A DNA stretch of 5,596 bases from Clostridiaceae bacterium. GTDB taxonomy: Bacteria; Bacillota; Clostridia; DSM-8532. The number at the start of each line of letters is the position of its first letter. The stretch's first letter is position 1. The translations under genes and the position numbers were made by a program. Of the stretch, positions 1 through 4,881 are shown in pieces. The DNA lies in contig JANYKF010000165.1 of the NCBI GenBank assembly GCA_025361665.1, positions 1-5,596 of the forward strand, given 5' to 3'. The notes below the pieces were generated by a model. The model worked only from the letters and a program-made list of their open reading frames with translations, was not told the DNA's origin and ran no database searches.

Positions 1-200
1 TTCCCTTGGAAACCCCTGAACGGGATCGTTTGGCCGTTCATGCGCTGCTGCAGTATTTCGACGGGAACGTGCCGGCCTATGTTTACCAAAACGGCTCTAA
101 ATCCTGTTCGGGCCGCTGTGCCGTGGATACCGCATCGGTACTTGTCCGGGCGCTGATCCAGCTGCTTGGCACCGGAAACGTGAAACTGGAAGCACCTTGA
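1..200 (+). CDS. dnaE: DNA polymerase III subunit alpha, C-terminal end (partial)
   Basis: The last 66 or so codons of a gene entering from the left edge, ending at TGA 198-200; the frame is open from the first complete codon at position 3. The tail contains [17 protein letters not shown], then [16 protein letters not shown]. This resembles the end of bacterial DnaE, where a segment of the form 'L...hpG.vPvyvy' is followed by a closing 'L..LLG..NV' helix and strand. In the family, DnaE is the replicative polymerase catalytic subunit, and this extreme C-terminal part lies beyond the polymerase core, so no catalytic residue can be checked here. The downstream order mtrB, small protein, pfkA supports the call, since dnaE and pfkA are neighbours in many Firmicutes. 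The identification rests on a short, weakly conserved tail plus context. Confidence 0.75.
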   Translation, partial: PLETPERDRLAVHALLQYFDGNVPAYVYQNGSKSCSGRCAVDTASVLVRALIQLLGTGNVKLEAP

Positions 201-236
201 CTTGCGCTTGGCGGGGAAATCGGATATCATGGGTTC

Positions 237-243
237 GGGGTGA
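237..243 (+). promoter_or_regulatory. Ribosome binding site deciding a TTG start for mtrB
   Basis: GGGGTGA lies 4 bases before TTG 248-250 and resembles a Shine-Dalgarno sequence. No ATG or GTG is available in the mtrB frame here. The other in-frame TTG, at 197-199, overlaps the dnaE stop and would add 17 residues with no counterpart in known TRAP proteins. Confidence 0.55.
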
Positions 244-247
244 TCGC

Positions 248-508
248 TTGGAAAAAAATGAACCGGACCTTGACAAGGCCCACTCAGACTACATTGTCGT
301 GCAGGCGGAAGAAAACGGCGTGAATGTCATTGGTCTTACACGTGGCAAGGATACGCGGCTGCATCATACGGAAATCCTGGACCGTGGTGAAATCCTCATC
401 GCGCAGTTCACTGAACAAACCTCCGCCATCAAGATTCGCGGAAAGGCAAAGGTCTTCTGCCGATACGGTGTCGTCGAGGCGGAAAGCCGGCAGGGAGGGC
501 ATACGTAA
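248..508 (+). CDS. mtrB: trp RNA-binding attenuation protein (TRAP)
   Basis: An 86-residue protein closely matching Bacillus TRAP, with [14 protein letters not shown] at residues 23-36 and [20 protein letters not shown] at 47-66. In Bacillus, TRAP forms an 11-subunit ring that binds L-tryptophan and then wraps RNA carrying repeated GAG/UAG triplets, terminating transcription or blocking translation of trp genes. By alignment to B. subtilis numbering, the tryptophan-pocket residues are kept (Thr25 is Thr31, Thr30 is Thr36, Gln47 to Ser53 is residues 53-59). Lys56 and Arg58 of the RNA-binding face are also kept (Lys62, Arg64). Lys37 is replaced by Ile43 and Phe32 by Leu38, which is unusual. The N-terminus is about six residues longer than in Bacillus. 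I chose TTG 248 by alignment and RBS. The gene starts 47 bases after dnaE and ends 2 bases before the next gene. No trp gene and no obvious GAG/TAG repeat target is visible in this window. Confidence 0.9.
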   Translation: MEKNEPDLDKAHSDYIVVQAEENGVNVIGLTRGKDTRLHHTEILDRGEILIAQFTEQTSAIKIRGKAKVFCRYGVVEAESRQGGHT

Positions 509-510
509 CA

Positions 511-705
511 ATGTGGACGGTGGTATACATGGCCCAGAACCGTGATAAGGCCGGCATTCTGCAATCCGTGCTGGAGCAGGCCGGAATCCTCGTACGTGTG
601 CAGCCGGTGGGGAAAATGGAAAACACCAACGATTATCTGGAAGTTTCCGTTCCTGAGACGGAAGTGGAGCAAGCTCACAGCATCATCATCGACAAGGGAT
701 TCTGA
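511..705 (+). CDS. Small DUF2007-like protein
   Basis: A 64-residue protein beginning MWTVVYMAQNRDKAGILQSV and ending with ETEVEQAHSIIIDKGF. The layout (a strand, a helix starting at about residue 10, 'AGILVRVQPVG' at 24-34, then 'YLEVSVPETEVEQAHSII' at 42-59) is that of the ferredoxin-like DUF2007 'putative signal transducing' fold. Similar clostridial proteins near pfkA are, as I recall, often labelled 'glutamate decarboxylase'. That label cannot be right for a 64-residue protein with no PLP-enzyme motif. ATG 511 follows the mtrB stop by 2 bases, and AGGGAGG at 492-498 serves as RBS with a somewhat long 12-base spacer, so translation is probably coupled to mtrB. There is no signal peptide, membrane segment or cysteine. 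The molecular function is unknown. Confidence 0.75.
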   Translation: MWTVVYMAQNRDKAGILQSVLEQAGILVRVQPVGKMENTNDYLEVSVPETEVEQAHSIIIDKGF

Positions 706-710
706 TTTAA

Positions 711-784
711 TTTCCGACAACCTTTTTAATTTCCGACAACCTTTTAGTTTCCGACAACCTTTTTATTTTCCGACAACCTTACTC
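711..784 (+). repeat. Four tandem 18-19 bp direct repeats upstream of pfkA
   Basis: The 14-base core TTTCCGACAACCTT occurs without mismatch at 711-724, 730-743, 748-761 and 767-780. The periods are 19, 18 and 19 bases. The linkers are TTTAA, TTAG and TTTAT, and the fourth unit breaks off into ACTC. A partial linker (TTTAA, 706-710) precedes the first unit directly after the upstream stop codon. The unit has no dyad symmetry and its period is not a multiple of three, so this is not a coding repeat. It lies about 100 bases before the pfkA start. It could be an operator array, an RNA element in the pfkA leader, or a slippage-prone tandem repeat; the sequence does not decide between these. The rest of the gap (785-870) shows no convincing promoter or terminator. 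Confidence 0.95.
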
Positions 785-870
785 GCTACCGTCAACCAAA
801 AGGTGCATCACGGCAAGGGCGTGCGCCTGCATGCGTTTGTCCGGATGGTTCCCGTCGAATTCAATGGAAT

Positions 871-878
871 GGAGGAGG
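871..878 (+). promoter_or_regulatory. Strong ribosome binding site fixing the pfkA start
   Basis: GGAGGAGG lies 8 bases before ATG 887. The pfkA frame is open upstream to 542 only because the repeat array and the DUF2007-like gene lack stops in that frame. This RBS and the family alignment place the start at 887. Confidence 0.85.
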
Positions 879-886
879 CAGGCAAT

Positions 887-1858
887 ATGGGGGAATTGAA
901 GTCAATTGGCGTGCTGACGAGTGGCGGCGACGCACCCGGGATGAACGCGACACTCCGGGCCGTCGTGAGGACAGGAATCTATTACGGGTACAAAATGCTT
1001 GGCATCCATAAAGGATATGACGGACTCATGCATGGCGACATCGAGGAGATGAGCCTGCGATCGGTCGGCGATATCATCCAGCGGGGCGGCACCATTCTCC
1101 AGACGGCCCGTTCGGCGGAATTCGCCACCGATGCCGGGATGGAAAAGGCCATGAACATCGCCAATGTCTATGAAATGGATTCCCTGGTCGTCATCGGCGG
1201 GGACGGATCCTATCGGGGTGCCAAGGATCTCGCCGCGCGCGGCATGAATGTCATCGGTCTTCCAGGAACGATAGACAACGACATCAGCTGCACGGAATAC
1301 ACCATCGGCTATGATACGGCGATGAATACGGTGCTCGACGCCATCGACAAGATCCGGGACACTTCATATTCCCATGAACGATGCAGCGTATTGGAAGTCA
1401 TGGGCCGCAAGGCCGGCTGGATTGCCATCAACTGCGGGATCGCAGGCGGAGCCGAAGCCGTCGTGCTCCCGGAAAATCCGTTTGACATCGATCAGGACAT
1501 CATCAAGCCCATCATCGACGGCCGGAACCGCGGCAAAAAGCATTATCTGGTCATTCTGGCGGAAGGGGTCGGCGGTGCCGTCGAAATCGCAAAATATATC
1601 GAGGAAAAAACCGACATCGTCACCCGCGCGACCATCCTCGGGTATATCCAGCGCGGTGGATCCCCTTCCCTGATGGATCGTGTCATGGGAAGCAGGATGG
1701 GTGCCTTTGCAGTGGAAACCCTCCGCGCGGGACGCAGCAACCGCATCATCGCGGTGCAGGGCGGAAAAATCGTCGATTTGGACATTACGGAAGCCTTGAA
1801 CATGAAAAAAGGCATGGATATGGAACTGGTGGAACTCAGCCGGATTCTGGCCATGTGA
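887..1858 (+). CDS. pfkA: ATP-dependent 6-phosphofructokinase
   Basis: A 323-residue protein, the usual length for bacterial PfkA (about 320), matching the Geobacillus enzyme along its whole length. It phosphorylates fructose 6-phosphate to fructose 1,6-bisphosphate in glycolysis and normally works as a cytosolic homotetramer. Visible motifs are the ATP loop GVLTSGGDAPGMN at 8-20, GGDGS at 104-108, the catalytic PGTIDND at 126-132 (Asp130 as base), Arg165 and Arg174 for the substrate, and QRGGSP near 255-260. Gly107 and Gly127 stand where ATP-dependent enzymes carry glycine and PPi-dependent ones carry Asp and Lys. Effector-site arginines Arg24, Arg28 and Arg215 with the following GKK are kept, suggesting ADP/PEP allostery. 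The phosphate-contacting His249 of E. coli is Tyr253 here (LGYIQRGG). Pyruvate kinase does not follow; a thioesterase gene starts 17 bases after the stop. Confidence 0.97.
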   Translation: MGELKSIGVLTSGGDAPGMNATLRAVVRTGIYYGYKMLGIHKGYDGLMHGDIEEMSLRSVGDIIQRGGTILQTARSAEFATDAGMEKAMNIANVYEMDSLVVIGGDGSYRGAKDLAARGMNVIGLPGTIDNDISCTEYTIGYDTAMNTVLDAIDKIRDTSYSHERCSVLEVMGRKAGWIAINCGIAGGAEAVVLPENPFDIDQDIIKPIIDGRNRGKKHYLVILAEGVGGAVEIAKYIEEKTDIVTRATILGYIQRGGSPSLMDRVMGSRMGAFAVETLRAGRSNRIIAVQGGKIVDLDITEALNMKKGMDMELVELSRILAM

Positions 1859-1875
1859 ATCTCGGGAGAAACAGG

Positions 1876-2304
1876 ATGACGACGGAAACAAGATTTCCCG
1901 TGCGGTATGCGGAAACCGACCAGATGGGCATTGTCCATCATTCCGTCTATGCGGTGTGGTTCGAATGCGGCCGGACCGAACATATCAGAGCATTCGGCCT
2001 GACATATGACGGAATGGAAAAGACGGGAGCCATGCTCCCGTTACTGAAACTGACGTGCAATTTTTACCGGCCCATGTTTTTCGGCGAAACCGCCATCGTG
2101 AAAACGCGCCTGATCAAAGCGGGGAAGACAAGGGTTGTTTTCGGGTATTCCGTCCATGCGACTCCAGATGGTCCTCCATGCACAACGGGCACAACCGAGC
2201 ACGCCTGGACGGATAGGGCATTGAAGCCTGTAAACCTGTCAAGACATTATCCCGACCTGTTCTCAAAAATGTCCGTGATGTACGAAAACGCCACGGGAGA
2301 ATGA
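1876..2304 (+). CDS. Acyl-CoA thioesterase, 4-hydroxybenzoyl-CoA thioesterase/YbgC-like hotdog fold
   Basis: A 142-residue hotdog protein. It opens with FPVRYAETDQMGIVHHSVYAVWF (residues 7-29), the family signature in which Asp15 is the expected catalytic residue, followed by the core helix 'E..RTEHIRAFGL' (30-42). Later come LKLTCNFYRPMFFGETAIVKT and a strand-rich second half. Family members hydrolyse acyl-CoA, or sometimes acyl-ACP, thioesters in the cytosol as dimers or tetramers; the substrate cannot be read from the sequence. I chose ATG 1876 because GGGAGA at 1864-1869 lies 6 bases upstream and the product aligns from residue 5. The in-frame GTG 1855 would overlap the pfkA stop and add seven unsupported residues. 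The TGA at 2302-2304 overlaps an ATG of the following phospholipid gene. That neighbour makes a lipid-related role plausible, but this is inference. Confidence 0.85.
   Translation: MTTETRFPVRYAETDQMGIVHHSVYAVWFECGRTEHIRAFGLTYDGMEKTGAMLPLLKLTCNFYRPMFFGETAIVKTRLIKAGKTRVVFGYSVHATPDGPPCTTGTTEHAWTDRALKPVNLSRHYPDLFSKMSVMYENATGE
2295..2300 (+). promoter_or_regulatory. Ribosome binding site favouring ATG 2310 over ATG 2301
   Basis: GGGAGA abuts ATG 2301 with no spacer but stands 9 bases before the in-frame ATG 2310. The later start is therefore the likelier one, and it shortens the product by three residues. Confidence 0.6.
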
Positions 2305-2309
2305 GCCGC

Positions 2310-2837
2310 ATGAGACAAATCATCCGGTATGTACCCAACACCCTGACCGTCATGCGCCTGATCGCAATCCCCTTCTTCGCATGGCTGATGATCGGGAACC
2401 GGCTCATGGATGCCATGTGGCTGTTTCTGGCGGCGCAGGTCACCGATGTGCTGGATGGGTTCATCGCGAGGAAATACCAGGTTGTGACCGTGTTCGGACG
2501 CATCGCGGACCCGGCCGCAGACAAGCTGATGCAGGTGACGGCCCTTTTTCTGCTGGCCTGGAAGGGGATGATTCCACTTGTCATTCCGTGGCTCTTCTTC
2601 TTCAAGGAGCTGTTCATGCTCATCTGCGGCATCCTCGCCATCCGCAGTCGGATGGACACCTCTGCGCGTTGGTATGGCAAAGCCGCATCGGCCATGCTGT
2701 TCGCGGCCATCATGCTGACATTCTTCCTGAAGAACCATGCGGTGGCGAATGTCCTGATGTGGGCCTGCGTCTGCACCATGTCGTTCGCCTTCGTCATGTA
2801 TGGGCGGGATTATCTGGCGCACCGGAGGAATGCATGA
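2310..2837 (+). CDS. pgsA: CDP-alcohol phosphatidyltransferase, probably CDP-diacylglycerol--glycerol-3-phosphate 3-phosphatidyltransferase
   Basis: A 175-residue integral membrane protein with the full CDP-alcohol phosphatidyltransferase signature: Asp46, Asp49-Gly50, Ala53-Arg54, Gly63, Asp67 and Asp71, spaced as D-x2-DG-x2-AR-x8-G-x3-D-x3-D. These aspartates bind the divalent metals and the last is the catalytic base. The N-terminus VPNTLTVMRLIAIPFFAW is typical of PgsA. About six hydrophobic segments are visible (around 17-29, 33-45, 73-89, 91-108, 127-142 and 147-163). PgsA makes phosphatidylglycerophosphate, the precursor of phosphatidylglycerol. Size and N-terminus fit PgsA best, but a cardiolipin synthase of the same superfamily cannot be excluded. 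The gene begins 5 bases after the thioesterase stop and its last codons overlap the next start as ATGA, so translational coupling is likely. Confidence 0.85.
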   Translation: MRQIIRYVPNTLTVMRLIAIPFFAWLMIGNRLMDAMWLFLAAQVTDVLDGFIARKYQVVTVFGRIADPAADKLMQVTALFLLAWKGMIPLVIPWLFFFKELFMLICGILAIRSRMDTSARWYGKAASAMLFAAIMLTFFLKNHAVANVLMWACVCTMSFAFVMYGRDYLAHRRNA

Positions 2838-3370
2838 GCGGCAATGGACTTCTGCACCTGTATGTCGGTAATGGAAAGGGGAAAAGCACAGCAGCCGCGG
2901 GGCTCGCGTTCCGGATGGCCGGGAACGGATTCCATGTGTTTTTTGCACAGTTCCTCAAAAGCATGCCCAGCGGTGAAATCGAAGCATTCAAGCAGTTCGG
3001 CGGATTGATTGCGGTCTTCAGGCCCTTCATGCGGCACAAGGCATTCATCTGGAATCAGACTCCGGAACAACGGGAAGAGACCGCTGCCGATTTGGCCGCG
3101 GGCTGGAATCTTTTCTGCGGGAAACTGTCCGACGCTTCCATCCGTCTTTTTGTCTTTGATGAATTGCTGGATGTGATGGAGATGGGATTTCTGGATGAAG
3201 GTTCCGTCATGGATGTCTTGAAATCGAGGCATCCGGAAGCGGAAGTGGTGCTGACCGGCCGGCATGCATCCGCTTCCCTGACGGAAATGGCCGACTACGT
3301 CACGGAGATGACGGTGATCAAGCATCCCTATGAAAAGGGCACCCCGGCGCGACGCGGTGTAGAATACTGA
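2834..3370 (+). CDS. cobO: Corrinoid (cob(I)alamin) adenosyltransferase, CobA/CobO/BtuR family
   Basis: A 178-residue P-loop protein. GNGKGKST at residues 12-19 is the unusual Walker A of this family, which lets it bind ATP and transfer the adenosyl group to cobalt in corrinoids, forming adenosylcobalamin. Phe71 and Trp73 in 'AFIWNQT' align with Phe91 and Trp93 of Salmonella CobA, which close over the corrinoid. Phe108-Asp109-Glu110 is the Walker B region, and VVLTGR (138-143), ADYVTEM (153-159) and KHPYEKG (163-169) are family signatures. It is somewhat shorter than E. coli BtuR (about 196). ATG 2834 overlaps the pgsA stop (ATGA), with GGAGG at 2824-2828 five bases before. No other cobalamin gene lies nearby, so it may serve salvage of corrinoids or supply a B12-dependent enzyme encoded elsewhere. 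The following 103 bases contain no strong terminator. Confidence 0.92.
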   Translation: MSGNGLLHLYVGNGKGKSTAAAGLAFRMAGNGFHVFFAQFLKSMPSGEIEAFKQFGGLIAVFRPFMRHKAFIWNQTPEQREETAADLAAGWNLFCGKLSDASIRLFVFDELLDVMEMGFLDEGSVMDVLKSRHPEAEVVLTGRHASASLTEMADYVTEMTVIKHPYEKGTPARRGVEY

Positions 3371-3458
3371 ACGATCCCTGCCGCATCATGACAGGACCCA
3401 AAAGACATCCTGGAACACTACCGACAAGGCAATAAGAAAGACATCCGATCATACATCC

Positions 3459-3464
3459 AAGGAG
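3459..3464 (+). promoter_or_regulatory. Ribosome binding site of the deacetylase lipoprotein gene
   Basis: AAGGAG lies 9 bases before ATG 3474. The intergenic stretch 3371-3458 shows no convincing promoter pair or terminator hairpin, so whether the lipoprotein gene shares the upstream transcript is open. Confidence 0.7.
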
Positions 3465-3473
3465 CGACAACCT

Positions 3474-4724
3474 ATGAAAAGGATTCTGATTCTGCCTTCG
3501 AACCGATTTTTAAAGGGGTGCACCCGCTGTTCCGTCAATCTCATCCTTTGCATGGTTTTGCTTCTCAGCCTTGCCGCCGGAGGGTGCATGTCCGTGAAAA
3601 ATCCGGTTTCCGCACCGGGGGTCAGCGAGCCGGCGCAAACAGATATTCAGGCTTCCATGAAACCGACTTCCTCTGCCGCATCTGCAACCGCATTGGCTTC
3701 GTCTTCTTCTGAAGTTTCACCCGGCACGGAAGCGTCCCCGGACGGAGTACAGTCCACCCAGTCTCCATTGCCAGCCATCCGCACGGACAACGCCGCATTT
3801 TCCCCAAACGAGATGGGGAAGATCCCGGTCGTGATGTTCCACAGATTTGTGGAAGCCTTTGAGCCAAAAACAGAAAAGAGCTACACGAGCACGTTCCAGC
3901 AATTCGAAACCCTATTGGAAACCCTGCATGAAAAAGGATTCCGTTTGATTTCCATGCAGGATTTCCTGTCCGGCCGCATTTCCGTTCCAGCCGGCTTCAA
4001 ACCGATGGTTTTTACGTTTGACGATGGCACGGCCAGTCAATACAGCCTTGAGGACGCAGGCGGAACCCTGCAGATTAAAACAGCCAGTGCCGTGGGCATT
4101 CTGCGCCGTTTCAACGAAAAGCACCCGGATTTTGGCATGAAGGGCATCTTTTTCCTGAACATGGATATGCGGGACAACACCTTTCCCGGCAAAGGAACCT
4201 TGAAAGAGCGCATTTCCCTGCTGCTGGGCCTGGGATTCGAGGTGGGCAACCATACCTGGGGACATGTGGACTTTTCTGCCAAGGGAACCCGTGCGGACAT
4301 GGAGGCGGCATTGGGCCTGAACCAGAAAGCCATGACGGCGATTTCACCGGACACCGTGTTCCAGGCGCTTGCCCTTCCGTATGGGGGCAGGCCCAAAGAC
4401 AAGGCCCTCCGTCCCTATCTGGCCTCGGGCATATGGGAGGGTACCGCCTATCGGAACGATGGGGTGTTCGCAGTGGGGGCAGGTCCCTCCGTAACGGTGT
4501 TTGACAAACGGTTCGACCCCTTGTACATCGCACGGGTTCGCGCAACAGGGAAGGAGCCGGTCGAAGCCGATCTCGACTGGTGGCTCGCGGAGGCGGGAAA
4601 CAGGACCTTCTATGTGAGCGACGGCAATCCGGACACCCTCGTGATTCCGGAAGGCCAAGACACCTACCTTGTGCCGGAACGCGCGAAGGGCCTGAAGATC
4701 ATCCGGTATGCACCGGCACCTTGA
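3474..4724 (+). CDS. Lipoprotein with polysaccharide deacetylase (NodB-like) domain
   Basis: A 416-residue predicted exported protein. The N-terminus has basic residues, a hydrophobic stretch (about 21-35) and Cys38 in LAAGGC, consistent with a lipoprotein signal although Ala at -3 is not the ideal lipobox residue. Residues 43-100 are a Ser/Ala/Pro/Thr-rich linker, likely spanning the wall. The catalytic domain starts at about 116 (KIPVVMFHRF). It contains TFDDG at 181-185 (Asp183 base, Asp184 metal) and HTWGH at 260-264 (two metal histidines), the two main motifs of carbohydrate esterase family 4. LPYGGRP at 301-307 looks like motif 3, but the arginine of the usual RxPY is not in its place. 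The family removes N-acetyl groups from chitooligosaccharide, peptidoglycan or exopolysaccharide; the substrate is unknown here. An insertion of about 20 residues follows TFDDG. The C-terminal 90 residues are not recognised beyond the fold. Confidence 0.88.
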   Translation: MKRILILPSNRFLKGCTRCSVNLILCMVLLLSLAAGGCMSVKNPVSAPGVSEPAQTDIQASMKPTSSAASATALASSSSEVSPGTEASPDGVQSTQSPLPAIRTDNAAFSPNEMGKIPVVMFHRFVEAFEPKTEKSYTSTFQQFETLLETLHEKGFRLISMQDFLSGRISVPAGFKPMVFTFDDGTASQYSLEDAGGTLQIKTASAVGILRRFNEKHPDFGMKGIFFLNMDMRDNTFPGKGTLKERISLLLGLGFEVGNHTWGHVDFSAKGTRADMEAALGLNQKAMTAISPDTVFQALALPYGGRPKDKALRPYLASGIWEGTAYRNDGVFAVGAGPSVTVFDKRFDPLYIARVRATGKEPVEADLDWWLAEAGNRTFYVSDGNPDTLVIPEGQDTYLVPERAKGLKIIRYAPAP

Positions 4725-4757
4725 AAATCATGTCAAGCACAAAATCATGTCAAGCGC
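4724..4757 (+). repeat. Two tandem copies of a 17-bp unit next to a promoter
   Basis: AAAATCATGTCAAGC occurs at 4724-4738 and again at 4741-4755, a period of 17 bases; the full 17-base units differ at a single base (CAC versus CGC at the end). The first copy begins on the last base of the lipoprotein stop codon. The second ends 4 bases before the -35 position of the promoter at 4760-4787, where an activator or repressor could bind. On the minus strand each copy contains TTGACA, but no good -10 box follows at 16-18 bases. Confidence 0.9.
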
Positions 4758-4759
4758 AG

Positions 4760-4787
4760 TTGCATTGTCGCAGAATGTTGATATAAT
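4760..4787 (+). promoter_or_regulatory. Extended -10 sigma-A-type promoter
   Basis: A perfect TATAAT at 4782-4787 is preceded by TG at 4779-4780 (TGATATAAT, an extended -10). A weak -35, TTGCAT, lies at 4760-4765 with a 16-base spacer. Transcription would start near 4794, giving a leader of about 88 bases for the gene at 4882. This is the best promoter in the window. Confidence 0.7.
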
Positions 4788-4805
4788 GATGGTAGGCACA
4801 ATTGA

Positions 4806-4848
4806 CGAAGGATCCTTTTTGGATCCTTCGCGTTTTGTGAATTTTTTT
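4806..4848 (+). terminator. Perfect 10-bp hairpin with T-rich tail: terminator or attenuator
   Basis: CGAAGGATCC (4806-4815) pairs perfectly with GGATCCTTCG (4821-4830) across a TTTTT loop. CGTTTTGTGAA follows, then seven T at 4842-4848. The T-tract is interrupted, so termination may be partial. It probably ends readthrough from the lipoprotein gene. However, it lies downstream of the promoter at 4760-4787 and so also sits inside the leader of the next gene, where it could act as an attenuator or a 5' stabilising stem. Confidence 0.65.
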
Positions 4849-4881
4849 ACATTTCATCCATGATTCCCGGAGGTGCATGCA

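Noticed and set aside
711..784. The tandem repeats as replication iterons or a CRISPR fragment.
   Set aside because: There is no replication initiator gene, plasmid context or cas gene. CRISPR repeats are longer, are separated by unique spacers of about 30 bases, and do not run directly into each other.
711..784. The tandem repeats as a TRAP target in cis, since mtrB is near.
   Set aside because: TRAP needs many closely spaced GAG or UAG triplets. The array has a single TAG on the + strand.
819..834. Small hairpin GCGTGC/GCATGC with a 4-base loop upstream of pfkA as a terminator.
   Set aside because: The stem is six pairs with a G-T wobble and only TTT nearby, which is too weak to support.
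542..886. Open reading frame continuing the pfkA frame upstream, which would give a 438-residue PfkA with an N-terminal extension.
   Set aside because: The extension is the DUF2007-like gene and the repeat array read in another frame. The family starts at residue 1 of the 887 product, and GGAGGAGG at 871-878 marks that start.
2381..2833. Open frame leading into the adenosyltransferase gene, suggesting a longer fused protein.
   Set aside because: It is a shadow of pgsA in another frame. The adenosyltransferase has its own RBS and begins at ATG 2834 with a family-like N-terminus.
2114..2948. Two long minus-strand open frames (about 230 residues each) opposite the thioesterase and pgsA genes.
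   Set aside because: Both are rich in Arg, His and Pro and lack family features. The + strand genes have clear signatures and RBSs.
4724..4757. Minus-strand TTGACA boxes in the tandem repeat as antisense promoters.
   Set aside because: No convincing -10 box lies 16-18 bases away; the nearest candidates are TGATTT and GTGCAT.
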